The notes: generated by a model from the letters alone, not told the origin. Shown: positions 35,635-48,054, counted from the first letter of the stretch. The stretch: DNA of 64,000 nt from Patiria miniata (GCF_015706575.1 NW_024037062.1:1360811-1424810); one strand, 5' to 3'. Program-made: numbers and translations.

Positions 35635-37123
35635 GTGTAACCAAGTCTTTTCATGCATCTGGTCAGCACAATGGCTGGATTTAGCCCTTTCTTTTGTGTT
35701 ACAAGTTAATCCTATATGATAGCACTGCCCGATTCGCAAGTGACAGGCATGCAACTCTTGCAACAACAAAAAAGGAAATGCCAATCTTTACAAGACTTTG
35801 TACAGTGGTTTTTTTTGTTGTTCAATTGTAAATGGCATAAGTGTGAAGTGAAAAAAACCGAGGAAATCAGCTGATCTGAGGAAAAGTTGTTGGCCTATGC
35901 CCGAAGTGATACATTGTAGTCAGCGATTTTGTTTTGCAAGTATTTCTAGATCATGAGTGCATGTAGGTTTCCATGTACATTAATTCAATTTGCTAAAATT
36001 CAGTGATTAACAGACTTTAAGGCCACCTTTTAGCATACATGCCGCAGGCAAGGTGCCAAGTAAATCAGCCAGTCTCAAATTTAGATTGTGTATGACTACA
36101 AAGTCATGTGAGCACTCATGCTTGACTTGGGAAAATAAAACAGGGAAATTCTATGCAAACATCCAGTATGTACCGGTATGCGCCACAACTTCCACTTGGT
36201 GCAAGAATGCAATGTGTATGCATAGCCCCCTCTGTTGACTACAACTGTCATACTAAAATATCAATCTGTTGGAAAGAGAGAAGTATGTCTGGCGCCCTCT
36301 GTTGTTGGAAAGGATTTAACTTTACCAATACGTGTAGAATAGCTCTTGAACCACGTCATGGTTTCAAACTCATGTCTACCGTACATGAATGCGGCATATC
36401 CCTCTAACATTGCACATTAACAATTCATCAAACCAGGGAGTCTTTTGAAATGACAAAGATAATGCACCCTACCGTACATGTACATAATGTATGTAAACTT
36501 AGGTTATTTTTAACATCAGTTTTTTCCAGGCCAGTTCAGCTTCAACAGACAATAGGAAATTCACTGACATATATCGATCATCCACGCACATGTAAATAAC
36601 AAACACGATACCCTTGGCCTCAATACAATCCAAAGGAACAGACAACCTTGCGATGAATTATACACAGCATGTATTGTATCATTACTAAAAGATACTGTAA
36701 CGCAACATTACGAACGCAGTGTGGGGGGAAAAGTCAGTCAAGCAAGGGTAATAAAACCACTGGCTTGGAAAAGTTCTGACTCCCGACCTTGTATTCTTTT
36801 GAGTAGTGGAAGGTTGAATTTTCTGACAACTTGTAAAGATCAGTCACTTTTTTGTTTTGGCTTTTACGATTTCCTTGATTTGTTTATTTATTTATAAAAT
36901 ATATTTTTCAATTTTGGACACTGTAGCCAACTTTCATTCCGACTACATAGGCCTACTTATTTTATAATTTTAGGGTCAGAAGTGTGACATTATTCCTGTC
37001 CGTGTTACCTCTGAACTTTGTAACTTGCCATTCAACTACACTTAAAAATGACCAACGTCAAACAATTTTTGAATGTTGAGTGGGCAGTTTGCTATTCATA
37101 ATCACTCTTTAAGGACGACTGTA
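35635..37123. other. Interval with no recognised gene
   Basis: AT-rich, scattered TACATGTA. Two copies of GCC(C/T)CCTCTGTTG(A/T)  lie near 36225 and 36293. No coding or RNA gene signal. Confidence 0.4.
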
Positions 37124-37553
37124 TTAACCCTAACCCCCAGGCCCTATTTGCTAGAAACCATCCTCAATCCTCCAAAATTGTGCACTTCTGTTCAATTAAA
37201 GAATACCCAGCGCCCTAAATCCTTCAAAATCATCAGACAGTCCTGCCTCTCAAAATGCATTCATCCTCAATCCTCCAAAATCCTGCTCGATCTTCTTCAA
37301 ACACCATTCATCCTAAATCCTTCAAAATCCTCATGTGCTAAAACACCATTCCTCAATCCTCCAAAATCCTCATGTTTTTCAAACACCATTCATCCTCAAT
37401 CCTCCAAAATCCTCATGTGCTAAAACACCATTCATCCTCAATCGTCCAAATTCCCCATGTTTCTCAAACACCATTCATTCTCAATCCTCCAAAATCCTCT
37501 AAAACCGTCATGAGGATTTTGGAGGATTAGGGAGGTTAAGGGTTGCATCAGAA
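37124..37553. mobile_element. K-family element with TTAACCCTAACC ends, copy 1
   Basis: Starts TTAACCCTAACCCCC, ends GGGAGGTTAAGGG. The interior is repeated CATCCTCAATCCTCCAAAAT units of about 43-46 bp (around eight), often followed by CCTCATG. Close to the right end the motif switches strand (GAGGATTTTGGAGGATTAGG), forming a terminal hairpin. The ORF at 37073-37423 is repeat-encoded. Confidence 0.8.
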
Positions 37554-38360
37554 TTGTAAAATCATAGATGTCAAAAATGTAACAGGAACAGGAAACAAAT
37601 TGGACCCCAAATTCACAGAATGACTCACATGCAAGTTTCTTGTATAGTCTGACCGATATGGCAGACTACATGAACATGTACACGTAAGCATAACATTCTC
37701 AATTAGCGATAATCTCAAAGTAAGACAACACCCATGTGAACAAAGAAAGGACCTTTTTTTCCGAAAATAGTAGGGGCACCTGCTAAAGTCGACCCATTGT
37801 TGTTCGCCTACAAATTGTGACTGGCCTATACATTGTACACATCACAGCTTGCTAATGTTGGCAAAGCGCCAACAAAAATCCAGACACTTAAACACACAGT
37901 GATATTTGCGCACACTTTCGGACTTTGACCCAATAATAAAAATATGAAGTAGACTGTTTGGTGCTCACCCAATGAGCGAGATTCACAACATGGCTCCATG
38001 CATGTACCGTACTGGGACATGTAAGGTTAACAATAACACTTGGAGATTCTGAATCCCAGCTGACGAATTTAGGAAAATTGACATTTGAATCACACAACTC
38101 ATTGGGCATGGACTAGTCGCTGTTGTTAACGTTAATTGAATCCAGCTGTGGCTATTAAGCTCAATCTCAAACACATTGCATCATTTAAGAAAAACGGCCA
38201 GTGCGCAAATGTACATTGTCCATGCAGGGGGTAACATGTGAGGGATTACATCAAGCTAAACATTACTTATTGTCCACTTTTATCCCTAGTTAAGAAGTGA
38301 TGCAGGAACGGGACATCCTCAAGAAAAAACTTCCTCCCATGTTTATACCACACAGCTGAT

Positions 38361-38863
38361 TTTAAAGGTAGCCTAATATACAACATTTGTAAACATAAAA
38401 AACAAAACTACCAATTATGAAACTTGAAAGTGAATAATAGTCTCAAGCATCCTGTAAAATCATGGCACCTGGTGCGCTGTCATTTCCAGGAAAAGTGAAA
38501 TTTTTGTAAAAAAAACGGCTTTTTTCAAATACTGCCCCCAGTTTACCAAATTCAGTTAGTTCACGTTTTGTTTGCAATCAGTTACACATCCGCAAACGGG
38601 TGTAGGCCAGCTAGTCTGGTTCCTTGACCTGACAATTTCCGACGTCTATACAGTATACACTGCCCCATCTTGTCTGAAGTAGGGTCATGGAACCAGAATA
38701 CAAGAACAGCAATTTTGTCTTGTTTTTTTTTCCCCCAGCATCTTTGATCACAAAACTGTAAACAGGTCAGTGTATACAATATTTGCTATACAATACTAAC
38801 CCCCAATCCATCCATTTCTGAAAATTACAGCAAAGGCAAACGTTGTACGTATATTCCCTTTAA
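38361..38863 (+). mobile_element. B-family element
   Basis: TTTAAAGGTAGCCTAATATA and CAACATTTGTAAAC at the left, GCAAACGTTGTACG..ATTCCCTTTAA at the right. Complete but diverged, with a short duplication in each end. Confidence 0.88.
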
Positions 38864-40499
38864 GTCAACTTGCACAGACAAGCACGTTCCCGGTAATTTC
38901 TTGAACAATAGTATCTTGCAGACACAAACAACCAGCGCTCTCGGTTTGGCCCCGAATTCCCTGAAAAGTCTTGGAGCAGACCCAAGTTCACAAAGTACAC
39001 TGTAAGCGTACACCTGAGGGGAACTGAAGGCATCCAGGAACCAGACTGATCCAATCAGAACAATTGAAAGAAGGATCCCATGGGAATATTTTATTGGTAG
39101 CCGATGTGAACCTTTGTGACTGTTTGTCCATGTACCGCTACATGTAGCTGCATTCAGGTCTATGTTCAGATGGTGCTACCATCATGATCTTGGGCCGTTT
39201 GTGTATGTTGTTTGCATTTTAGGATAGACTGACAACTTGGGGTGGTTGTTGGGGGTGGGGGAAGGGTTGGGGTGGGGGGGGGGCAGCCCTGGAATTCTGT
39301 GATAGAATTGGGGGTGTTGTTTTTAGACATGTAGTAAATTAGTTTGTGCCATGTTGGACCAAACAAACAAACAAACAAACCAACAGTATTACACAGCGCA
39401 GACAACTTTGTACTCAGTAGAGTTGCATGCATTATGAAAGGCAGTGAACTTTACCGGTACGGTACCAGTATGTAATAATTAGTCTGCTGAACTTCACACA
39501 ACAATAAAGGTATTTACATAATGTACACATGTATGTATACATTGTAATAGTTTACTTTATGTAACCAACATACAGATCCTTGTCATTTGATTGGTGGAAC
39601 TCACATCACGTGACATTCATTATTGCTCCCATTCACGCCGGGGCTCAAAAAGTCCCATTCGCCCATGGGGAATGGCAAATACTATTGAACAGTTACCTTA
39701 TAAACCCTTAAAAAAAAAGGTGCTACATAATGGGTCTCATATTTCTCATGTACTTCATTCATCTAATAATAGACATAACTTCCAGTGCCTTGAGTACCTA
39801 TACTCCGTTGCGATAATGCCTAAATAGGTTTCTGCAACGTAACCATACAGACAGATACAGACAGGTAGGATTGATGCTTGCTCCATGACGCGGTAGTTGT
39901 GTGCAAATGTATTCTGGTGTGCGCGCTCAGCGTTGCGCGTTCAGCATTGCGCGTAGCGCGTATTGTTCCAAAGAGCCAGTGCTACAGAGTAATACATGTA
40001 GGTTCAAACATTTTCGCGAAGGGGAGGTTTGGAAGAGAGAAACATATTTTCCACCAATTTTGTAATCAAAGTAAAGATCAAGTATATCAAATGACATAAA
40101 GTCCGGTACCAGTAGCAGATGATAATACTGAATAATAAGCTTACCTCGCATCCGTAATATGTGGTTTCTTTTCCATCGACTATGTAATGTTGGAAGTGCC
40201 TGTACTGAGTGCTTGCCACAGATTCTGAACCCACAGACCTCTCCTTACAAGAGCAGGCACCTTACCTTTGGACTGTCCAGCCAACCAAGGCCAAACTCCA
40301 TACAGACTGTTTGCAGTGCAGCCATTTTGGGGGTGCGCGCTTTTTTATAACAGGGATACAACTGAGTAACCCTCTTGTGCATTCATTGTTAGTGAGTTAG
40401 CGTAACAAAACACACCTCAAACATGGCTGCTGATGCAATCAATTTATAGATGAGGGAATACAGTCGACAACTACTAACTTTAAATCCCTAGGCATTTTT
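38864..40499. other. Interval with no recognised gene
   Basis: Contains a GT/G-rich tract at 39235-39290, an (ACAA)n tract at 39360-39380 and a CG-rich tandem (GCGTTGCGCG) at 39920-39965. No supported coding frame. Confidence 0.4.
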
Positions 40500-40960
40500 G
40501 CTAAGATGCAACCGCAATCCAGCAAAATCTTTCCACTGCCTCCATGTAAAAATTGCCTCAATCCTGCAAAATCCTTCAACTGCCTCCATGTAAAAATTGC
40601 CTCAATCCTGCAAAATCCTTCAACTGCCTCCATGTAAAAATTGCCTCAATCCTGCAAAATCCTCCGTTATTTCTTGAATGTGGTCCTTGGAGGGGTGACC
40701 GCTGCCTCAATCCTGCAAAATCCACCGGCAATCACTGTCAATATGTTGAGGCAGAGCCAGTGGCATCCTGGAGCAGTGTGGAGGATTTCAAGTATAATCT
40801 AGGCCTAAATTTATGCACAACACAACATCCAGCCCAAGATCTTGACACAGTGCATCCTCCAAAATCAGCCACACATTTTTGACATACAGCCTCAATCCTG
40901 CAAAATCCTCCATTTTGCAATTAAGTTTTTGGAGGATTTGGGAAGGTTAGGGCTAATGCA
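40500..40960. mobile_element. K-family element, subfamily 2, copy 1
   Basis: Tandem CTGCCTCCATGTAAAAATTG + CCTCAATCCTGCAAAATCC units (about 42 bp), then TTGAATGTGGTCCTTGGAGG, TATGTTGAGGCAGAGCCAGT, and the right end TTTGGGAAGGTTAGGGC. The same order occurs at 58582 and the right half at 50900. Confidence 0.8.
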
Positions 40961-41189
40961 CTTTATTCTGGACAGATTTTTTTTCAACCTAATAACTTAT
41001 TGAAGCAGGCCTTGCTGCAACATCTAGAAATGAGAACATTAGAACAACGAATCGACAACACCGAAAGACTTGGAAGATGAGCATGAATAGAACAAACAAA
41101 CAGACAATGAATAAACACAGAAATTCAGTCCAAAACTTCAAACACAAATTGAAAGGAACACAACCATAATCTTAAGAATTTTATGTACA

Positions 41190-41465
41190 CAAAGGTTTCA
41201 CCAAAAAATTAATTTCAAACAAGAACCAAGCATAAAGCAAACATAATCCAACAAAAAACCCCAAAAAAGCCAACAGAATTCCTGGTATGTCAAATTGAAC
41301 ATACATGTATATACAACAAACACAACATAATCTGACAAAATCCAACAAAAACTTACAAAAAAACCACCAGAATTCCGAGTATATGTCAAATTGAACATAT
41401 ATACAACAAACACAACAGAATCTGACATAATCCAACAAAAACCTACAAAAAACAACAGAATTCTA
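41190..41465. repeat. Tandem repeat, about 90-bp unit
   Basis: About 2.5 copies of a unit holding AATC(T/C)GACA(A/T)AATCCAACAAAAA, CAGAATTCC and TATGTCAAATTGAACATA. It lies just downstream of the 60-nt DLG5 exon on the gene strand. Minus-strand ORFs here (rich in Phe, Cys and Val) mirror the repeat. Confidence 0.8.
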
Positions 41466-41531
41466 TAAGAATGTCATTCTGTTGCAATTTGTTTGCTTCT
41501 GTATGGTTTACATAGAATAATCAATACTTAC

Positions 41532-41591
41532 TCCTGGGATCTTCTACGTCCGATTCTGAGGTGTAGGAAGAAACAGTGGACTGTGACGAAC
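41532..41591 (-). CDS. DLG5: DLG5 60-nt serine-rich exon (long isoform)
   Basis: Acceptor CTTTCTATATTGTATTTGTAG at 41592 and donor GTAAGT at 41531, phase 1 on both sides. Content: x|GT then SSQSTVSSYTSESDVEDPR then A|. Spliced to the 8941 exon it gives ...EDPR-S-PRLLLPPGQQ without a break. The human protein has a similar Ser/Thr/Asp/Glu patch (STYSVLSTMPSDSESSSSL) just ahead of its coiled coil, so position and composition both fit. Being symmetric (60 nt), it can be included or skipped without changing frame. It lies 32.6 kb upstream of its partner exon and is too short to stand out as an open frame. Confidence 0.72.
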
Positions 41592-41877
41592 CTACAAATA
41601 CAATATAGAAAGAGGAAACAAATTTAGTTTCAATTTATGTTCAAACATTCTGCGAAATCCACCAAAACCTCCCAAGGGATTTTTAAGAATCTATTATTTG
41701 TTTAAGTGATTCCTCTTTTGCTTTCATACAAAAATCCGCCGAACAACTCATCCACCAGCGTACATTTTTAATTCAATCAGGAAAGATCAAAGCGATAATA
41801 TTTGATCAGCTTTCCACGAAAAAAAAAAAAACACCAAGGAAAACTAGAGGTCTATGTCTGTTTGCAACAGAACATAG

Positions 41878-44800
41878 GGCTTTTCCGCATTATGATTTTT
41901 TTAATCAATAATATGCCCTGAATATGCATGAACATAAAATCTGTCAAAGTTGGCCGAAAATCGGCTAAAACGGTCACTGTGGACAGGATTTGACCTCGGC
42001 AATACGATGTATGTGCGTGTGTACAAGGTCTTTGCTTGGACAAAGAGTGATCTAAATAAATCACTGGCAAAGAGTCAAAAACGCACTTTGAAAATCGACA
42101 AATATTTATAAATTTTTTGATGACGTCATCGTGAAGTCACTTCGAACTTTGCATACTAGTATGATTAACTACCTACCCACCAAGTTTCATGACAATTGGA
42201 CCTTTCCTTATATGAGTTTGGAAAAATCGCATTTTGATAACGTCATGATGACGTCACACATTTTTAAAGTTTTGTGCGAATAGCTATTACATAACAGACC
42301 AAATGCAAAAAAGAATTTTGCATTTTGCATGTTGCGTTCGGGAGATATGGCTAAAAGGTCCAAAAAAATTAATATTCATATAAAATCTCAGGATGACGTC
42401 ATCATGACGTCACCTCATTTTTAATCTATAACACATCCTGGTATAGCCACATACCAAGTTTCAACCCAATCGGACTTACATTTCTGTAGATATAAGACTT
42501 CACAATATGTACGTAAAGTTTCAAAAATCAATTAAAAAATTAGGTGATGACGTCATCGTGACGTCATAGTCTTGACATAATTTTTGTATGAGGGTCTTCC
42601 TTGGCTGTAACTTTGATGACGATTCCAGATCGCCAAGTTATAAAAATGGTGGCTTGAAAACGTGTACAAAGTCAAAGGGTTAAAAATCCAACAGCAGAAA
42701 AACTGCACCTTTAAATACGTGATTTGCCTTTAAACTGAAACATTTTTATCAAATATTACTTGATATTCTGACTCTTGGGAATATTTTCAATCGAATGGCA
42801 AACGTAAAAAAATACGATTTATTTTTCCTTCTCATACTAATTCTCGGCCGAAGTTCAGAACTACTCAGTAAGATATATCAGTGTTGTATAGGAAAAGACT
42901 TGTGGAGAAAGCTGTGTACAATGTCTATGAGAAAAATTAATTATTCATGAATCCATAATAATTCACTTGATGATGACGTCATCATGATGTCATAGTCTTG
43001 GCATAATATTTGTATGAGGGTCTTCCTTGGCTGTAACTTTGATGACGATTCAAGATCGCCAAGTTATGAAAATGGTGGCTTGAAAACGTGTACAAAGTCA
43101 ATAGGTTAAAAATCCAACAGCAGAAAAACTGCACCTTTAAATGCGTGATTTTCCTTTTAAACTGAAACATTTTTATCAAATATTACTTGATATTCTGACT
43201 CTTGGGAATATTTTCAATCGAATGGCAAACTTAAAAAAATACGATTTATTTTTCCTTCTCATACTAATTCTCGGCCGAAGTTCAGAACTACTCAGTAAGA
43301 TATATCAGTGTTGTATAGGAAAAGACTTGTGGAGAAAGCTGTGTACAATGTCTATGAGAAAAATTAATTATTCATGAATCCATAATAATTCACTTGATGA
43401 TGACGTCATCATGATGTCATAGTCTTGGCATAATATTTGTATGAGGGTCTTCCTTGGCTGTAACTTTGATGACGATTCAAGATCGCCAAGTTATGAAAAT
43501 GGTGGCTTGAAAACGTGTACAAAGTCAATAGGTTAAAAATCCCACAGCAGAAAAACTGCACCTTTAAATGCGTGATTTTCCTTTTAAACTGAAACATTTT
43601 TATAAAATATTACTTGCTATTCTAACTCTTGGGAATATTTTCAATCAAATGACAGGCGTAAAAAAATACGATTTCTTTTTCCTTCTCATAGTAATTCTCA
43701 GCCGAAGTTCAGAACTACTCAGTAAGATATATCAGTGTTGAATAGGGAAAGACTTGTGGAGAAAGCTGTGTACAAAGTCTATGAGAAAAATTAATTATTC
43801 ATAAGTCCATAATAAATCACTTGATGACGTCACCATGACGTCACTCTTCGGGACACATCTTGGCTATAGGGACTATGCTTATGCCAACTTTCAATGATGT
43901 CTGGCAAAGATTAATGCCAAAAGTGCTATAATACGTCACTGTCTATGCGCATGCATGAACATAAAATCTGTCAAAGTTTAGCCGAAAATCGGCTAAAACG
44001 GTGACTGTGGACAGGATTTGACTTCAGCAGCACGTGCGCTGCAGGCTGACTGACATACGATGTATGTGCCTATGTACAATGTACAGTGTACGTGCATGTA
44101 CATGTACACTGTGGACGTCCTGTCCTGTGCATGTTTTGAAGCAGAGGTATTGTCAACGTGAAGTTTTAAGCGTGCGCAGGGTATGTTCGAGTTCGCTTAT
44201 CGCCTCGAAACTTCGAAATGTTTTAGACCTACCCTTCAATCGACAATTAAAGTAAAAACAAATATAAAAACTGCCATGGTTGATTTTTCAGGAATTTTCA
44301 AATGAAAAAGGGTCTTTTTATTATAACTTCCGGTCTGATGAAGTCATTCGCCTTAAACTTCGCACACGTCTTAAGTAGGTCAAGGTCATCATATACACCA
44401 ATATTTAGGCGATTCCGACAAACTTCGCTACAGACATCTATTCAAAATACATTTTTGCTAATTTTCAACCTGTCGCTAGAGGGCGCTCGAAGATTGCATG
44501 ACGTCATTGGTAGATGATTTGAAGAATACTTTTAGCCAAGAGTCTAAAACCGTTAAAAGCAAGTTCATCTCTATTACCATTTTCAAATAATAAGCCACTT
44601 CCGGTTTGGGCCTTTTTCGACCGGAAGCAAGGGTCACGTGATTTTACGCACACTGAATGAAATGAAGACCTTAATCTACTCTACCATTTGCCGGCAACAG
44701 AATGCTGCGGACGCGTACGGTTGATTTCTTATGCATTTTTAAATATTAAAAGTGTCGAAATTTAATTGCCTATAAATAAATACAGGATGACGTCATCATG

Positions 44801-45127
44801 ACGTCATCATTCCACAATGTTGTTTGAATTAGGGTCTTTGCTTGGACAAAGAGTGATGTAAATGAATAACCGGCAAAGAGTCGAAAATGCCCTTTGAAAA
44901 GCGACAATTTGTTTTAAATTTCTGTGTACAAAGTCTATGGGAAAAATTAAATATTCAAAAATCTATAATAAATTAGTCGATGACGTCACCATGACGTCAA
45001 TCTTCGGGACACATCTTTGCTATAGGGACTATGCTTATGCCAACTTTGAATGATGTCTGACAAAGATTAATGCCAAAAGTGGCGTGTAGAATAAACGTGT
45101 ACAAAGTCTATGGGCTTTTGGGAAAAA

Positions 45128-45161
<34 letters not shown>

Positions 45162-45228
45162 AGAAGAAGAAGAAAGAAAAAAAATCAGAACAAAAAGAAA
45201 GGCTTTTCCGCAACAATGCGGAAAAGCC
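41878..45228. mobile_element. 3.35-kb composite foldback element rich in CRE palindromes
   Basis: Left edge GGCTTTTCCGCATT; right edge is the hairpin GGCTTTTCCGCA-acaa-TGCGGAAAAGCC at 45201-45228. Inside, blocks recur: ACATAAAATCTGTCAAAGTT (41930 and 43955), TCTTTGCTTGGACAAAGAGT (42028 and 44834), GACTATGCTTATGCCAACTT (43869 and 45019). Fifteen exact TGACGTCA octamers lie between 42121 and 44999. A (GAA)n tract at 45132-45180 sits near the right end. No transposase, so mobility is inferred from structure. Confidence 0.6.
42545..43824. repeat. Three tandem copies of a 427-bp unit
   Basis: The landmark TAGTCTTG falls at 42567, 42993 and 43420 (periods 426 and 427). Units 2 and 3 are almost identical over their first 200 bp; unit 1 differs at scattered positions. 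Each carries CTTCCTTGGCTGTAACTTTG, AACAGCAGAAAAACTGCACC-type and GAATATTTTCAATC landmarks. The paired minus-strand ORFs (43179-42982 and 43597-43409) are repeat copies, not genes. Confidence 0.95.
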
Positions 45229-45244
45229 AAAAACGACCCCCAAA

Positions 45245-45490
45245 TTACAATTGAAACCTTCTTCTCAACATGATATTTAATTTTGGATAGCCCTGACGAA
45301 TATAGAACCACGTCAAATCTCCTTCGAGACACAATGAAACTTGAAATTCTTTGTTCAGAATCCTCCAGAGTAATTTTTTCCGCGAGCCCTTGACAAAAGC
45401 TTTTGAAAAATTAATATCATATCTCTCCATTAATTCATGAGACTCTGCAATCGCATCCTCCCAGGATGTTTGCTTAACATGCGGCCTCAT
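45245..45490 (-). CDS. Unassigned 81-codon ORF
   Basis: ATG at 45490; reads MRPHVKQTSWEDAIAESHEL ... SKAFVKGSRKKLLWRILNKE ... GDLTWFYIRQGYP and ends RRRFQL. Composition is protein-like (three Trp, mixed charge, no low complexity), unlike the repeat-derived ORFs around it. I do not recognise the family. It begins 16 bp outside the hairpin that closes the CRE-rich element. It may be a relic of an exon or of a mobile-element protein; no splice partners were found. Confidence 0.25.
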   Translation of the reverse strand: MRPHVKQTSWEDAIAESHELMERYDINFSKAFVKGSRKKLLWRILNKEFQVSLCLEGDLTWFYIRQGYPKLNIMLRRRFQL

Positions 45491-46234
45491 TTTTCATTTT
45501 TTTTTTTGGGTCCATTAGTGGATTAAATTGTCAGACAGGGAATGGATTTTCAGTGTGTACTTAGTGCTCTTGTGATGAGCTAAGAAAACAATGCAAGCAA
45601 TTAACGTCTGGAAGGCAAAGTTGGATAGCTTGCAGTACTACTGAAGTATTAGTCAGAACCACAAGAACATGCACATGTACGGTATGTATTTTTTGCTGGT
45701 CGCGAGGGGGGGGGGGCACTAGTTTCTTCTTTATACTTCAATGATTGACTCACTGATGCACTGAGTGACTGTCATTCACCGAGCGACTGAGAGCAGCGTA
45801 ACAAGGCTTGCGTAAGGGTGTAGACCTGTAAATAGGCCCAAATTCCCTACACGGGTCAAGTCACAATATGTGCAATGTTTGCCCTCATATTCTTTGCTAT
45901 TAGAACATTTTGTGCCAGGCCATGAACTTGAAGGTTTGTAAAAAAAGATGGGTGGAAGCCGTGCACAGGAGTGTGAGCTCGTATTTCTATGAAATTCGCA
46001 CACAATTTTGCCCTTTTTTGCAATGGAGCGCAGGCATAATTTTTCAAAATGGCGATGGGCCACGGGAAATGAAAGATCATGAAATAAGCTTAAATTTGAT
46101 GAGTGTCTCAAACACCTTGGAGATTTGTAAGTATTCATTAATAATTTCGGAAGTAAGTATACGCGTAATTATCACTGAGGGCTATGGGAGTCGATTTGCA
46201 GGTCTGCACCCCTAGTACATGTAGTTCCCCAGGA
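45491..46234. other. Interval with no recognised gene
   Basis: Holds a G-run at 45708-45716 and ORFs on both strands (46138-45776 and 45910-46215) that have no recognisable product. Ends at a J-family element. Confidence 0.4.
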
Positions 46235-46628
46235 CTATCCCGCTAAATCCAACAGAGTCTGACGGTTACTCATATGAATTTCTCGCTCAATCCAACACAG
46301 TCCAACACAATCCAACTTCCCAAGTTGTTGAGTACCTGAACCTATAAAATGACTGGCATGCTCAATCTAACAGAATCCACCTGTGCCTCATTTTTCTGTT
46401 TCTTGCTGGATCCAACAGAGACCAACTTGGCGTAATCTACCAGCACCCAACAGAATCTGACACTGAATGTTTTCAATTGCCTACTGAACATGCTGAATCA
46501 GACAGATTTCAACAGGAATATATATACATTTGTACAAGGGGTTTACTGCTCAATCCAATATCTCCATGATCCAACAGGGCCCAGCGGGTATGTAAAATAG
46601 ATGGATCCTGTTGGAATGAGCAGGGTTA
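46235..46628. mobile_element. J-family element, copy 1
   Basis: CCCGCTAAATCCAACAGAGT at the left and GGATCCTGTTGGAATGAGCA plus GGGTTA at the right. The interior repeats (A/T)CCAACA(G/C)A(A/G)TC(C/T) words about ten times. Matches 49759-49971. Confidence 0.75.
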
Positions 46629-48054
46629 TTAGTCCGGTGCCACTTGTTTCATGAAGTTTCACGATACATGTGTAGGCAATACACATGGGGAGGATATAAA
46701 ATTTATATCTTGGAAGATTCTGTTCATATTGATCATAACGGTCTGCAAATAATTCAAACTTAGTTAAGTACCGTAATTGTTGAATGATTCCTTTGCTCAT
46801 AGTCTCATTCAAAAGCACTGTTGCTAAAAAATATTGCAATATTTGGGGGTTGAATTCTGGCCAATATGCGACGCCGATGGCACATATGGTACACCATACT
46901 TTTGGTCAATTTTCATTTCCTCTTACACAAAATACCACATGACTATAACAGTACTGCACACATTTTGCCTCCATTTATACAATTTTCATAAACAACTTTA
47001 CAAATTGTTACTAACAATTTTTGTTAAGTATTTAGTACTTTGTCAAGTATTTTAAGTTAGATTAATTAATTTTGTTTGCTTTTTTTTAATTTATTTATAT
47101 TTGGTAGTTATTTTATGGGAAACTTAGGGGGCTCGTTTTTGGTCAATTTTCCGGGCACAGATATGCAAAATAGATGCGCATGCACATTGACCAAGACAAA
47201 GCCTGTTTTCTGAACAATAACAATATTTGCCTTAACATACTACATTTGTATTCATCCAAATCCATTTGTTTCTGAAAATTACAGCAAAAGCAAATATTGA
47301 ACATTGCCTTTAAACGACAAAGGATTTTTTTCCTGAAAGTAATTATTATTACCAAAATAGAAAAAGAGAGCTAGATAAAGAGAGATACCGTAGAAAAAGA
47401 GAGATAGAAAAAGAGAAAAAGAAAAAAAAATGGGGAAAAAAAACCCAAGCCGCCCAGCACGTTTGCCGCTACAGGCAACCGAAAAGCAAAAAGTAATAAT
47501 GCATTTGTTTGAGCATGTTCTACATCCAACGAGACTACATGTAGATAATGGCTGCGGGGAAAAAATGAACCGCGACAAACCACAGTCGTACCGTTGCACA
47601 GGAAGGGTCAACATCAAAGCAAACAGCAAACAGTTGATTAATATTTCAAGGAACACTCTGCTCTGGTTCCATAATAAATGCGCTGTGACGAGGATCTTTT
47701 TATCAATTCATGGATCTCCCAGAAATTGTCGATACACTGCATGGCAAACATGAATGTAATAAGGGGATAACTGGCTATTGCTTGTACATATTTAGTGGCC
47801 CGAGCCAAATAAATGACTTTCGGTCAAGACACCTCCTCTGGTACCTCACGCGCATAGTGCTCAAAATCTCCTATTTATATGGAATTGCTGGTGCGCAATT
47901 CATACTGCGAGGTGGTGCAGAATACAGCAGTGTTTTACAAGCGGTTTCAAACCACCTAAGAGACGGGCTCTCAAGCAATAGGAATTGTTAAACTGTCTCA
48001 GGTATAAAATTTATGAATGAACATTTGAATGTACATTGTAATAACGTAATTCCA
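46629..48054. other. Interval with B-family 3' fragment
   Basis: Bases 47245-47314 match the right end of family B (CCATTTGTTTCTGAAAATTA through GCAAATATTGAACATTGCC plus TTTAA), a 5'-truncated copy. A purine-rich AGAGA(T/A)AGA tract lies at 47360-47430. The plus ORFs at 47430-47991 are unsupported. Confidence 0.6.

Noticed and set aside
37073-37423. 116-codon plus ORF rich in Ser/Pro/Lys
   Set aside because: It is encoded by the CATCCTCAATCCTCCAAAAT tandem units of the K element.
42982-43597. Two near-identical small minus-strand ORFs (MFQFKRKITHLKVQ..)
   Set aside because: They are matching positions of the 427-bp tandem unit; duplication of non-coding sequence explains their similarity.
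45070-45273. ORF with poly-glutamate run
   Set aside because: It is the translation of the (GAA)n microsatellite near the end of the CRE-rich element.
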